Shown here: piece after piece, positions 14,741 through 28,112 of the stretch
Numbering within the stretch: the first letter of the stretch is position 1
Layout: each line of letters begins with the position of its first letter
NCBI GenBank assembly: GCA_902806565.1
Contig: CADCXA010000034.1
Span: 930,001 to 994,000, forward strand
DNA from: Hypoxylon rubiginosum
Taxonomy: Eukaryota > Ascomycota > Sordariomycetes > Xylariales > Hypoxylaceae
Reading direction: 5' to 3'
Length of the DNA stretch: 64,000 nt
Made by a program: the position numbers and the translations under genes
The notes under the pieces: generated by a model
What the model was told of the DNA's origin: nothing
Database searches by the model: none
Seen by the model: the letters and a program-made list of their open reading frames with translations, nothing else

Positions 14741-16559
14741 AATTATAACTTATCTATTTAACAAGTTATTAATTTTAATTTAACATTTAATTTATATTAT
14801 TAAAAAACTTTATATTTTATAAAAAATAATAAATACGTTTATAATAAACGTAAAAAACATATTAATATTTATATTCGTTATTAAAAAACATAATTTAAAA
14901 AACTTAAATAATTATATAAATTAATTAAAATATATTTTAAATAATATAAAACAATTTATTATTAATATCCTAAATATTATAATTTTTTTATATTTATTTT
15001 TTATATATATAAAGTTTTAATTAAAAGTATTTAAAAATTTAAATTAGTTTTATTTACCATTTAAATTTTAAAAAAATAAAATAAAAAAGCTTTTTTATTA
15101 TTTAATTACTTATAATATTTTATTTAAAATATATAATGTTTTTAACCACGTTTTTAAATTTAAATAATAAAATATAAAATATTTTTACCACTTAATATCT
15201 TATAATAAAAAATAGTTTTTTTAATATTAAAAAAAGAAAAATGTTACTTTATCTTTTTATATATAAAAAAAAAAAGTTAAAAATATATTTTAAATATTAG
15301 CTTTTAGTTATTTTAATGGTTATAATAACTAGCTTATTTTTATATAAATTACTAAACTATTCACTTTTTAATTTTAATTAATAATAAAGTTTTTATTATT
15401 TTTATTAAAATTAATAAAAATATTATTAATTATAATTAAAATAAAATCTACGGATAAAAATATATAGTTAAATAATAAAACAGCGTTTATTTTAACGTAA
15501 AATAAAATCTCATTAATTATAATTAATAAAACATTTTTTATTAATATAACAGCTACTATTAATTAAAAAAAAAACTTTTTTAAAAGTTTTTTTTTAACAC
15601 GTGGGTGGATTTATTAACATAGAATTTACTTTTTTTTATTTTTATTATTTTAAAATTAAACTAATTATTATATTAATTTAATGGATTCTTTTAATAAATT
15701 ATAACTATATATTTTAATATCTTTTAAATTTCTAATAGTTTTTAATTATTTAATTAAATAATAAAAATATGTTTATATTTAAATATTTATTTAGTTTATA
15801 TTAAATTATTTTTTTATATTATATATTATTTAAAGCTTTAATTAAATATAATAAATAAACGTGTTTACGTTATAAAAATAAATAAAAATTATATATTTCA
15901 ATAAATTATTTTTTATAAAAATAATAACAATCCCCAATAAAATCGATTTAATATTAAATTAATTCGAAAAAGTAAAACGTTATATAATAATAAGTTTTTT
16001 ATAAAAATAATAAATAAAAAAAAAAATCTTAGTAAATTAAACTATTAAAAACGTATAAAATAATTATTATATATATAATAATATTAATTTAAGCGTTTAA
16101 CTTTTAAATGGTTTTAATATTTAAATAATTTATAATATTTATTTCTAATATAATTATTTTAATATCTTTTTATATTATTTTTATTTCTTTTTATTACTTT
16201 TATTTTACATATAGTTTCTAATAATTTCTATCTCTTTTCCTATAAAACGTCGCGATATTTATATAGAAAATTAATAATAAATATTATTAAACATATATAA
16301 TATAATAAAAGTAATATTTTATAAAAATATTATTAAAATATCTAATATAAATGATCGTAAAAAATGTAGTATTTATAACCTTTTTTTTTATTAAGTTATT
16401 ATTAATAGTTTTAAGGTTAAATATATAATATTAAATAATTTATTAAATTTAAATATATTATCTTTTTTTTAACTAATTATATTTTATAATTTAAATATTA
16501 TTCTTTATATACACCGGCTTAAAATAAAAAATATATTTAAATATAAATAACCTTAAATT

Positions 16560-16930
16560 AACTTTATTAAAAACATAAAAATTAAATATAAACTAGTTAT
16601 TTTAAACAAATTACTTATTAAGTAAAAAACCTTTATTTTAAACAAATTATTTATAAAATAAACCCCAAATAAATCATTTATTAAATAAAAAACTTTTACC
16701 TTAAACAAATTACCTGTAAAATAAGCCTCAAATAAATCACCTATTAAATAAAAAACCTTTATTTTAAATAAATTACTTACTAAATAAAAAACCTTTACCC
16801 TAAATAAGTTATTTATTAAATAAAAACACCTTACTTTAATTAAATTACCTAATAAATATACATTATTTATACTAAATAAATTAATTATTTTAAATAATAT
16901 TTTACTAATTAATATAAATAAAACTAACAT
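16560..16930. repeat. 36-nt degenerate tandem repeat in AT block
   Basis: At least five copies of a roughly 36-nt unit containing TTAAATAAAAAACCTTTATTT stand in tandem, two of them with an extra 27-nt insert. On the minus strand the unit reads like KVFYLISNLFKI, which produces a 125-codon open frame. The plus strand here has C but almost no G. I regard it as a minisatellite and not as a gene. Confidence 0.6.
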
Positions 16931-19900
16931 TAAAACATTAAATAAAATTAATAAAATAAAACAGTTATTTATTATAAAAAAAACAAAATAATTAAATTAT
17001 TAATAAACTAATAAAATAATAAAACTATAAATTTATATAATTATTTATTAATATTATATTAAAAAAAAAAATAATAAATTAATAATTATATTAATAATAA
17101 AAATAAAGTAATATAAGTTTTTTTATTATTTTATTTAATATATATTTTTTAATATAATTAAAAACAATTAATATTAAAATTTTATATTATATAAAACTTA
17201 TAATTTATAATTTATAATTTTAACTTATTAATAACATTGTTTTAAAGTTTAAATTTAACAAGTAAATAATTTATATTAAAACTAAATTTTAAATAAAATT
17301 CGTTTAAAAAATTAACGTAATAAAAAAAAATAAAATCTAGTTAATCGTAATTATTAATTATAATATTATAACAATAAGCGATTTATTTAATAAAAATATA
17401 ATACTTTAAATATAACTAGGAAATATAATAAAATATAATATATATATTATTTATATATTTATATATTAAAAAGTTATTATAATTTTACTAATAAAATAAA
17501 TAATAACTTTTTTTTTACCGCTTATTTATTTACCTTTAATAAACGAAGTTAATAAAAACTTAAATAATTTTATATTAAACTTAAGTTTATAATATAATAA
17601 TAAAAATTAAAAAAACTATTTTAATTTAAATTAATATATAAATTTAAACTTTAATATTAACTTAAAATAATAAATATTATTTTTATTTAAATTATTTAAA
17701 ATATTACTAGCTTAAATATAAACTATAATAATAAGTTTTATTAAATTTTTTTTATATTTTATTTATTATTTACATTTAATAATAATATATTATATATTTA
17801 TATATAACTAGCTTTTAAAAATTTAATATAATTAACTTAATTTTTAATTTATTTAAAAATAATAATAAGCTTTTAATTCTTAAAAAGCTAGCTTAATTAA
17901 AATAAATTAAATTTAAGTTATTTTTACTTAAGAATAATTAGTTTAATAATAGTTTATTATTTTTAAATAATTTAAAATATTATATAGTTATAATAAAAAA
18001 ATAAAAAAAAAAAAAAAAGATATTTAAAAGATATAAGCGGGAGTGGATATAATAATAGAAGCGGATATAAAAAAAAAACTAAAAGTAAAAAAAGAAATAA
18101 AAATAAGAAATAAAAGAAAATATTAACGTGAAATAAACTAGAAGTTTTATATATAAAATTATATTTTATAAATTTAAAAAACTATAACTTTTATTTTCTT
18201 TTAAAAATAATATAACTAAAAAAAATATTAACTTACTTGTTAAAAAAAAAAACATGGTTTTTAACATTAAATTAATTTTAATTAAAATATTATTTATATT
18301 TATTAACATTTTTAAAACTTTTAATATCACTTTAAAATTAAAAATAATTATTACTATTAAGTAATTATTATAATATAATATAAATATTTATAAACGTAAT
18401 ATTAATTTATTACTAATTAAATTTATTAATTTATTTAATATAAGTAATATTAAAATTAATTATAAAGTTTAAAAACATTAAGTAACTTTAAGATTTATAT
18501 ATTATAATTATTTTAAATAAGTTATTTTAATAAATACTATAAATATATATAAATAGAAAATTAATATATTATTATTTAAATCTATTAATTTAATTAATAT
18601 AAATAAATTTAAAATTAATTAAAAAACTTATAAATATTAAATAATTATTAATAATTTTAATAACAAATTATTAAATAATAATTAAAGTGTTTTATAATCT
18701 TAAAATATAATAATAATACTTTTTTTTAAATATAATATTTATTAATAAATAAAGTTATTTAAAACTAAATATTATAAAGGTTTTACTAATAAATAATAAA
18801 AGCTAATAAATATTAACATTATAATAATTAAGTTAAAAAATAATAACTAAGTTAAATATTATATTTTTAAATTTTAAAATATATATTAATATATTTATTA
18901 ATATTTTTATTTTATAAATAAAATAATAAAAAAGTTATTATAATAAGGTTATTATTTTAATATTAATTTATAATATTACTATTAACTGATTTTTATAGTT
19001 ACCTGTTTTAATAATAAACTAATTTTTAATTCTTTAAAAATAAAAATAACTTAATTTTAATTATATTATAAGTTTATATTTTATTTATAGTTTATTATAT
19101 TTTTTTTTAATAGCTTTTAAATACTAATATTATTATAAACAGTTTATTAAATGGTTATTTATTTTATTTTTATCGTTTTTTTTTTTTATAGGGTTTATAG
19201 GGATACCTTATTTAAAAAAAAAAAAAAAAAAAACTAACTTATATATAAGTAACTTATAATTATTATTATATTTAAAAAGTTAAATATAATGGTAAAACTT
19301 TATATAATATATATAAATACTTTAATATTAAATATATTTATAAAAGGATTTTTAATATAAAAAAAACTAATAAACTTAATATAAATAAAACTAATAAAAA
19401 CTTAGTAATTAAAATATATATATTTTTTATTAATATATATATAAATTATATGTAAGTTATTACGGCTTTAATTTTATAAAAAAATATATAAAAAAATATT
19501 ATTAATTTTAAATTTATTTTTTTTAAACAACTAAATTATAATAAGTTTAATATATTATTAACTTTTATTTAAATTGGTGGCTTATTTAGTAATAATAATA
19601 TATAATAATAATCTTTTATAAATTTTTTTAAACATTAAAATAATTATAATTTAATATTATATTAATATTATATATAATAATAATAAAATTTAGTTATTAT
19701 AACTATTATATTAAGTTAATTATAATTCCTTTAATATTTTATTTAATAATTTTATTTTTAAAGATAAAATCCCTTACCTTACTTAATGATCTTAAATATA
19801 CTATAAATCACTCATATTTAAATAATTTTATATAACTTTTTTTAAAACGTAAGTATTTTTTTATTATTAAATAATAAATTATAACCATAGCTTTAAAATA

Positions 19901-22900
19901 ATTATTATATTTTTTATTATACTTTATTAACTTTAAATAAAATTTAAATATAAAAAAAACGCTATAAAACATTTTTATAAATTATTTTAAAAAAGGAGAT
20001 ATTAATTTATAAAATAACTTTTTATTTATATAAATAACGTATATTTTAATAATTAATTACTTATAATTAAATGTTAAAATTAAAATAAGGTTTTTTTTAA
20101 AACACTAAAATATAAAATAAATAAACTAATATAAAAGTTAAATATATAATAAAATAATAAAATAAATATATATATATTTACTTTTAATTATATAGTAATA
20201 TAATTTTTTTTTTATATAATAATTAATAAATTAATAAATATATTTATATTTTATAATTATATATAAATAAATATTAGTATTTCCTAAAACTATTTATAAG
20301 TATTATATAATATATTTTAATATTTTTATTTCTTAAATTAAAGTTAAATAGGTTCGGTTTTTTTTTTAATTTTAATTTTATTTATTTAACTTATAGAAAA
20401 TACATATAATTTATATTATATTTAAATTAAAAAATATTATTTCTAGGTTATAAAACACTATTTTTAAGCTATAAAAACATAATATTAAATATATATTTAT
20501 TAAAAATACCTAATCTAAAAAATGTTATTAAAATTTTAAAAGCTATAATAAAAACAATAATTAAAATATTAATAATACCTTAGAAAATATCTTAATTAAG
20601 AAATAATATAATACCAAATTTATATTTATTAAATATACTTATTTAAAAAAATAATATTAAGATTTTATAAGCTTTAATAATAACAATAATAAAGATACCT
20701 TAAAAAATACATATATAAAAAAATAACACCTAAATTATTTAGATTAAAATTATAATAATAATAATTTTAATATTATTAATTTAAACCTTTTTATTTCTTT
20801 TAAAAATAATTTTAATTTTATTCCTTTTAAAAATAACTTTAATTTTATTTCTTTTAAAAATAACCTTGGTTTTAATTAAAACTAAGTAGTAACTTTTAAT
20901 TAAAATTCTAAAAGAAAAAATTACTTTTTATTTTACTACGTTTTATTTAATATAAATTATTTTCTTAATAATAAAATAAAAAAACCGGCTGTTATAAATA
21001 CTAATAATCTTTTTTAATATATAGTTTAAATTTTAATTAAAGTTAAATAATTAAAAATAAGTAACATTATAATAAAAATAATAATTAATTAAAATATATA
21101 ATTTATTTTATTAAATATAAGAAACTAGTTAATAATATATTAATAGTTTTATATAAAATAAATGATTTACCTACGTATATATTAAAAAAGTTATAGTTAC
21201 ATTTACCGGGATTTTAATTTTATATTAAAAGTTATAACTAATTATAAAAATCTATTTTAAATTACTTTATATTTAATTATAATAAAGTTTTAACATTATT
21301 AGTAAGTTATTTATATAATAATAATTAATATTATTTTATTTTTAAAGTATGTTTATATATTTTATAAAAAAAATAAAAATATATTTTAATAATATATTAT
21401 ATTATTTAAATATTTAAATAATGTTTATATTAATTATTATTATAACTTTAACGGTTATAAATATTTTTATAAACTTAATATATATTAATTTTTTAAATAT
21501 TTTTAATAGTTATTAACATATTATATAAATATAAATAAATATAATAAGTTATAAATTATATTTATTAATGTGTTTATTTTTTATTAATTTAAGGGAAATT
21601 ATTTGGTGTTTAATTTTAAAAATCATGTATAATTTATTAAAAAGAACTTATTATATATAATATAAAACCTTAAATTATTAATAATAATAGATATTTATAT
21701 AGTAATAGTTATTATATTAAATAAAATAATAATTAAGTTTAATAAAATAGAAAAAGAGTTGTTAAAATTAAAAAAAAAAAAATAAAAATAATTAAGTTAA
21801 AATAAAAATAAGTTATTAAAATTTAATAAATATTAAATATATATTATTAATATATTTTAAGTATATTAAGGAAATATATTTCTTAATTAAAATTTAAAGT
21901 TACAGGAAAATATATTTTTTTATAACGTTAATTTAAATTAATTTTAATATAATATTAATATATATATATATTTATAATTTTTTTTATAATTTATTTAATT
22001 ATTATTTTAAAATAATTATAAAAATAATAATAATAAAAATTTTATATTAATATATAAAATTATAATTTTTATTTATTAATTAGGTAAAAATAATATTATT
22101 TATTAATATATTAATTTATTAAATTATTACTTTAAGTTTTTTTATTAATATAAAAATTAGTTAGATTATATATTTTTTTATATAATATAACCAGCTTTTA
22201 AAAACACTTGGTAATTTATTTTTAATAAATAACTTTATTATTATAAATATTAAATATATTATAGCTATTAAAAACCTTAATAACCTTTTTTATTACTTTA
22301 TAATAATTAAAAAACACCACTTATAAATAAAAACTTTAAATAATTTATAAATAATTAATAAATATATCTTTTTTTACTATTTTAAAATAAATTATTATAT
22401 ATATATAAAATAAAATTACTATAATATAATAATAACAACGTTTTTTATAATATTTATAATATTATATATTATATATTATATTTTATTTAAAAATGTTTAA
22501 AATAATAATAATTAAAGATATAATATAAGCTAGTATTTATTTTATATTTATTTTAAAGTTTTAAAACTTATATTAATAAATATATTTTTAAATTAGCTTT
22601 AATTTTTAGTATATATTATTATATAAATAAAAATAATAAGTTATATTATTTTTTATTATTATAATTTAATAATATGTTTTTTTTTTTAGAATTTACTATT
22701 ATTTAATAAATAGTTATTTAATTATTTTTAAATTTAAACACTAGGTATTTTTTTATAGTAAATTACCATAATTATAATAACTTATAAACTTTATTAAAAC
22801 TTAAGTTTTATTATATAAACCTAGTTTTTATTATTTAAAAAATATTATAACTTTTAAAATAATAATATTAAATACTTATATTATTAAAAGTATTAGAAAT

Positions 22901-23644
22901 AAATAATAAGTTTTTTTATTTAATAAGCTTTTTTATTTATTATTTTTATATATATAAAAATATTTATAACTATTAAATTTATAATTTTTTATATAATAAT
23001 ATTTTAATTTCTTTTATTACTTAAATAATTTTATAATAAACTTATTATATATAAATTAATTTAACTTAATATAACTATTTATTAAATTTAAATCTATTAA
23101 ATTTAAAAACATAAATAAATATATAAAAGTTTTTAGTTATAATAAAAACTGTTATATTATTATTATAAAATATAAACTTAAAACAGGTTATATTATTTTT
23201 TATAAATATATTATATAATTTATTTTTAATTATATAAAGAATTATTTTATTAATTTAAGGAAATTTATAAGTATTAAATATATAAAATATAAATTAAATA
23301 AATCCCTTTTTTATAAAAACATATATTTTTTTATAAATAATAAGTTTTAAATTTTAAAAATATAATACTTATTATTTTTAATGTTATTAACGTTTTTAAT
23401 ATTTTAAATATATAAAACTAAATAAAGTTATATAAATAAAAAAATTATTTAAAAAACAAAAAAAACGTAATTAAATATAATAAAAATAAATAACTTTAAA
23501 TATATTAATTACTTAAATATTAAAATTTCCTAATAAAAAATTAAACTTAAGTAATTTAAATATTAATTAATTTAAACTTAAAATAAACCTTTTAATATTA
23601 TAAAATTACTAAATTATTTTCACTTAATTAATATAATAAACTTA

Positions 23645-23850
23645 TTATAATATTATAATAAATTTATAAAAATTTAATAAGTTTATAAAAACTTAATAAG
23701 TTTATAAAAATTTAATAAATTTATAAAGATTTAATAAATTTATAAAAATTTAATAAATTTATAAAAGTTTAATAAATTTATAAAAATTTAATAAATCTAT
23801 AAAGATTTAATAAATCTATAAAAATTCAATAAGTTTATAAATTTATAATT
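23645..23850. repeat. 19-bp tandem repeat near the right end of the AT block
   Basis: About ten copies of a 19-bp unit close to TTTATAAAAATTTAATAAA follow one another with one or two changes each, mostly transitions. It lies 70 bases inside the right inverted-repeat arm, a position typical of subterminal repeats of large DNA transposons. Confidence 0.75.
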
Positions 23851-23920
23851 TATTAAAAAAAAAAAAACAATGTTAAAACTATAATATAAATTTAATAATA
23901 TATAATATTTTTTTTTACAA

Positions 23921-24045
23921 GGTATATAACGCCAAACCTCTTATAATTACAAGGTAAATATAATGTTAGGACCACAATGTTTAATATAAAAAAAATACGG
24001 ACCATTAGGAATTGGCGGGGTTGGCGGTTTCGCTTCTTATGGTCC
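23921..24045 (-). repeat. right inverted-repeat arm of the AT block
   Basis: This arm is the inverted copy of 1683..1805. It reads GGTATATAACGCC inward end first and finishes in CGCTTCTTATGGTCC at the outer end. Inner parts of the two arms differ almost only by transitions (for example GCGCTAAGCCCC against ACGCCAAACCTC). Confidence 0.8.
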
Positions 24046-24163
24046 ACCCTACTATGCATGTATGTCAGCCGCAGAAAGGACAGGAGCCAATCACAATGTT
24101 TGGGTCATGAGGTTGAATCTATAGGGGCAGTTTGATGCCAGACGACAACGGAAAAACACTCAC

Positions 24164-24521
24164 CGTGATTCTGCACATATTGTCTCCTCTCGTATCTATT
24201 TCCGCTTCGACGAGAAGTTGGGGGTCTCCGAGATCCGGAGTGTAGCTCCTCTTCATCCCCTCTTCGTCCTTGGATCACGGTTGGCTCACAGTCCACCAAG
24301 CCCTGCCAATTTATAACGCGCTGCTCTGTGGGCTCCCAATCCATGAAATCCCGCCAACGTACTGGGCCCCTTGAATCATCGTAAATGTTTAAGGAATCGA
24401 ATCGCTTGATAATATGATCCAGTGGGTCTGGCTGGTCTGGCTGGTCTGGCGGATAATCATTGATAGACAGCTGGCGAAGACCTTCTGTAATAAGGTCCAT
24501 TCGGGAGTTTGACACAACCAT
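24164..24521 (-). CDS. hypothetical protein, 5' fragment
   Basis: An open frame starts at ATG 24521 and encodes an acidic, low-complexity N-terminus with DQPDQPDPLD, then a Trp-containing stretch (WRDFMDWEPTEQRVINWQG) and a basic Arg-rich end. A good GTGAGT donor follows codon NH at 24163, but only about 120 bases remain before the right arm of the AT element and no second exon is recognisable there. I do not recognise the family. It may be the 5' part of a gene cut by the element; the strand agrees with the zinc-finger fragment at 385..1275, but continuity of the two is only a guess. Confidence 0.35.
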
Positions 24522-25471
24522 TGTTCTCGTATAGTAAATAGTCAGGAAGTTGTAAGAATTCGTTGTATGTTGGGTGGTATAAAGATCTAAAAGTTGCTGG
24601 TTGGGAGACTGGTCTATTACTTATATCTAGGTACCTAACTCCTCTAATATTTCTTAGGTTTCCAGCAAGATCTCCTCTGATAATTGGTGAGGGAATAGCC
24701 TTGAAGTTTATCGAGGTTAGTAGCATTTGTATCGATGCGTTCCACCAGGTATCAAAGCTTACTCTTAACAGCAGAATGCTTATGAGTTATGGTCAGTTGG
24801 ATACCTACCTCCTCCTAGGTACACACCGAGCTACACCGAATATATAAATTACCAAGCTTAATCATAAGCCGCTCGATCCAATACTTAATCGGCGTTAATC
24901 TATCAAGCGTGAATTCAAAATAGGAACATTATCTGAGCACCAGCACGTGAAGTACCCAGATATGACACCCGTACCAAGAATAATATGCGGTCTAGATTAA
25001 AAATACACTCCGGGACAGGTGGACTGAAACATCGTCCGAACCTAACACTTTATGTGAGGACTCATCTGGTATAGGATCTAAGGTTGAATCTGTACGATAC
25101 AACTTGCCACTCTATTGTGATGACGGAGTATGACTTACGTATCGTATCCCCTTTTCTATATTAGTTAGGTACCTAAGGTACTTTTACTCTCGAATCTACT
25201 TTGTTATTATGATGGCTATGATATGGGTTTCTGGGTGCTTGGAAGCCGTTATTACTGTTGAAGCCAAATTTTCAATAAGATATCTAAAATCACTGAGGTC
25301 ACTTTTGTGACACCAGCCGAGGATGGAGGGCATGAATAGGCATTCAGGTAGGAAGGCCAGATAAAGACTGTACCGCAACGTTATTTTTGGATAGATAGAA
25401 GAACATTATTGCAAAAATCCCGAATCATTATGAGTACCAAAGTACCTACCTACCTAAGGTATGTATAAAAC
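24522..25471. other. intergenic, no gene seen
   Basis: Only short frames without family features occur. The stretch holds several TAGGTACCTA-like palindromic words (near 24640, 24805, 25160 and 25445). Confidence 0.4.
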
Positions 25472-26570
25472 CTACCTCCCGCTAAGCTTCTCACCGAGCA
25501 AGCATCTCTCTTCTAGCAGCTCATTAAACCACCTTGTCAGTTGATAAATAGGCGCGTGTCCTAACCCGTCGACGATTAGGGCCTTAGTCGGCTGTAGATA
25601 CCCGATCAATTTCTTCCCATGGTCTACGGATATCATCCTGTCGGCGGTCCCGTGAAGGACCATGATCCTCTCCCTCCCAACCCGGCCCGCCAACTGCTTG
25701 AGCTGTTCGGGGGTCTTCAGGTGGAAACCGCCGGCGACCGCTTGGAGGAGGAACCCAGTCTTAGTCCGACGCATGTGGATATCTAACGCCGCGAACCGTG
25801 CGTAGTTGGTTTCGAACCTTCTGTACCCACCCGGCGGTACCTCACACTCTGGCGTGTTCTCGTCGGGCAGCTCAGCTTCGTCTGGCGCTAGTAGCCACTC
25901 GTGAGGAAAGCAGCCGTTCGCCACCGACCGTATTTCGCTTTCTTGGCTCCGGGGGAGCAAGGTTCTAAGACGATCCACCATCTCCCCACGTGTCCCGCTG
26001 CTCTCCAGCTTGGCCGCGGTGCAGTGCAGATTTAAACTCGCGATGCGATCTGGCGCTAGTACGGCAAACTCTTGCGCGATCATCCCGCCCACTACGGCAT
26101 TTAGAATCAGCAAACGTTATCTAGATACGGCGGGAGAATCAACACGAGTGATTCTGAGTTAGAGAACGCACTGCTGCCGCCCGAGATATGGAGTTCACGC
26201 TTCGCTACCCAGTTGAGATGATCTAACAGCTCTAGCAAATCGTGTGCCATCTCCGATGTGCTATATCTCATAAACGGCCTGTCCGATGCACCGGCGCCAC
26301 GGTTATCGAATACGAGTACGGAGTACTTGTCCCCCCTTTCGTGCCCAAAGTACATGGTCTGCGGTTGCCAGTCGAACTTTGTCAGGCTAATCCCACCTAT
26401 AAGCTACGCTACTAGTTGGTTTGCTGTCTCAGATGAACGAAGTTAAAGAGAGAAGGAAACGGATAGATCTTACGATTAGCTTAATAGGCCCTGTCCCGTG
26501 CACTTCCCAGCTAATATTTATGGGCCCGCCCCCGGGAGGCGGCCACGGGGAGTAGACCGCTTTGATGCGG
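25472..26570 (-). CDS. alpha/beta hydrolase
   Basis: Three exons join in phase: an N-terminal exon ending at 26474 (WEVHGTGPIKLI), 26403..26172, and 26091..25472. The middle exon gives LIGGISLTKFDWQPQT and VFDNRGAGASD, the oxyanion-loop region of alpha/beta hydrolases. The GTGCGT-to-GTAG intron splits the nucleophile elbow, so the spliced protein reads HISGGSMGGMIAQE with the catalytic Ser. The acid is in HGTADRMIS and the His in GLGHAP. The family covers esterases, lipases and ring-cleavage hydrolases; the substrate cannot be told. A cap-like helical insert (residues LLPRSQESE to LKTPEQLKQL) lies between core strands. The start is uncertain: the frame is open upstream to about 26610 without an ATG, so another 5' exon must exist. 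The gene lies only 1.5 kb from the RIP block but appears intact. Confidence 0.7.
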
Positions 26571-27382
26571 CTGTAGCTTCCAGACTGTCGTTGGAAATGC
26601 TGGGCTCTTGGATACTTCCTCTACAGATGGAAACTCCATGCTTTCAGTGGTCCTTGATGAAAGATTGAAGAGATCGAGGAGTTTGCGATATAATCTTGAG
26701 TCACCGAATTCGTATAATGCAACTGGCTTACACGGCTGTCTAAGTCTCCGAAATCTCGGTATGCTGTGGAGAAAAACTACGGCCCGCATTTTCGGCCATT
26801 TCCTTTTGGCATAACTTCATAGGGCTGAGTTCCTCTTCCACTATACGTCATTACATATCCCAATTGACTGGCCCAAATGTTGTAGAGTGAAAAGAAATCT
26901 AATTAGGCAACTTTCTTGCTCCTATGCCTTAACTACTACTATGAATTCTAAGTATTCTCATTATGGTAATTGTGTTCAATTGAAAGTGGTGATCACCATA
27001 AGAGGGAATCGATATTACTATCACTCATAGGTTGCTAGTCATTGCTGCTATTTTATTTTCGAGCGCAGTAATTGCACTACGGAAATAAATAGAGATCTCC
27101 TTGACTCTCTCGGTAATCCTTAAAATAAACATAGCTGTGAAGAATTAGACCAAGTTTACCTCCATACACCCATTGTGCGTGTACCAAACAGTCAGGATAG
27201 TTGCCGAGATTTGACAGACTTATAACTCCACCAATCGTAGAGGCCCGGTAGTAAGGTAGCCATACTATTATATCGCATAACGGCACTGTAGCAGCTCGTA
27301 CGGCCTTTGGCTTAAACACTAGTCTGTGGTGTAATATACTTTACTAAGGCATATTGAAGTGAATCGTAGTTACGTGGCAATG

Positions 27383-27436
27383 TAGTTCTCATAGTTCTCA
27401 TAGTTCTCATAGTTCTCATAGTTCTCATAGCTCTCA
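27383..27436. repeat. 9-bp tandem repeat (TAGTTCTCA)
   Basis: Six consecutive copies of TAGTTCTCA, the last with one change (TAGCTCTCA), make a small minisatellite in intergenic DNA. Confidence 0.85.
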
Positions 27437-27973
27437 TCTGGAGCAATTGCCCATCTTCCTCCATTTGGCCTGGAATCCTGAGTAGACGTTTAGAGCGCGT
27501 GTCACTTACTGAATTAGGATACGCCTCGAGCCTTGGATACGTTTTGAGGTAATCTCGTTGACGTTACCGCGGACGCGTAACCATACGTACCCACTTGTGA
27601 GAGCTGAAACCCTAGGTAGTAGACAGGAATAGAACGGTGGGTGGTAGCAAACGGTGCAACGTTCTGAACCGATTATGCGGCCCAGCTGATTGGTGACACG
27701 TATGAACTGCTAGGGACCTGCATGAAGTGGCTTAAGCTGGACGTGATAAGTACGAAAGAGGAAGTAGTAATATTTAGCCGCAGGTTTCGACGCTGACGAT
27801 CCCAAAAGGGACTCTAGCTCCCTTCCACCGGAACGTTAGATTGAGACCAGCCTTTTATGATTAGTGCATTATGAAGGTTCCGACGTGATAATAAGGGGTT
27901 TCATCAATAATGAGCCATCAATCGAGCGTACAAGTTATCGATATACTACCTAGGTATATTCTATAGGTAAGAC

Positions 27974-27997
27974 CCATCGCGTAATCCGACGCGATGG
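27974..27997. other. perfect 9-bp hairpin
   Basis: CCATCGCGT, a 6-base spacer and ACGCGATGG form a perfect inverted repeat between genes. No run of T follows, and in fungi it need not be a terminator; its role is unknown. Confidence 0.4.
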
Positions 27998-28112
27998 CAG
28001 GGGTATCTCACAGGGTAAAAAGGTAGAAAAGTATGTCAGACGCGGCAAACCCGGAGTTCGTCCTATGCCGGCCGTCCAGAGTGCTGAGTTCGTTCCTCCC
28101 GCAATCCAGAAA

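Larger units (their letters stand above)
1683..24045. mobile_element. 22-kb RIP-degraded AT-rich element with terminal inverted repeats
   Basis: Almost the entire block is A and T, with very few CA or TG dinucleotides and a great excess of TA, the hallmark of repeat-induced point mutation in ascomycetes. No protein-coding frame survives: the few open frames (for example near 4346, 6603 and 16553) are strings of I, L, N, F and K. The block is bounded by inverted repeats of 123-125 bp, which points to one large DNA transposon or a nested set of elements sharing these ends. I see no clear target-site duplication outside the arms. A composite of several dead transposons or a centromere-like AT block remains possible. 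Confidence 0.65.
26620..28112. other. intergenic, no gene seen
   Basis: I see no protein-like frame. It contains the 9-bp tandem repeat at 27383 and the hairpin at 27974, and normal base composition. Confidence 0.4.

Noticed and set aside
4346..16930. Open frames within the AT block (4346..4528, 6603..6827, 16553..16930)
   Set aside because: Only I, L, N, F, K and Y residues, no motif, and the composition follows from RIP or tandem repeats.
1683..24045. AT block as a centromere
   Set aside because: Possible in size and composition, but the matching inverted arms fit an element better; sequence alone cannot prove either.
25472..26403. Alpha/beta hydrolase as a pseudogene lacking its nucleophile
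   Set aside because: A GTGCGT...GTAG intron restores GGSMGG in frame, so the gene appears intact apart from an undefined 5' exon.
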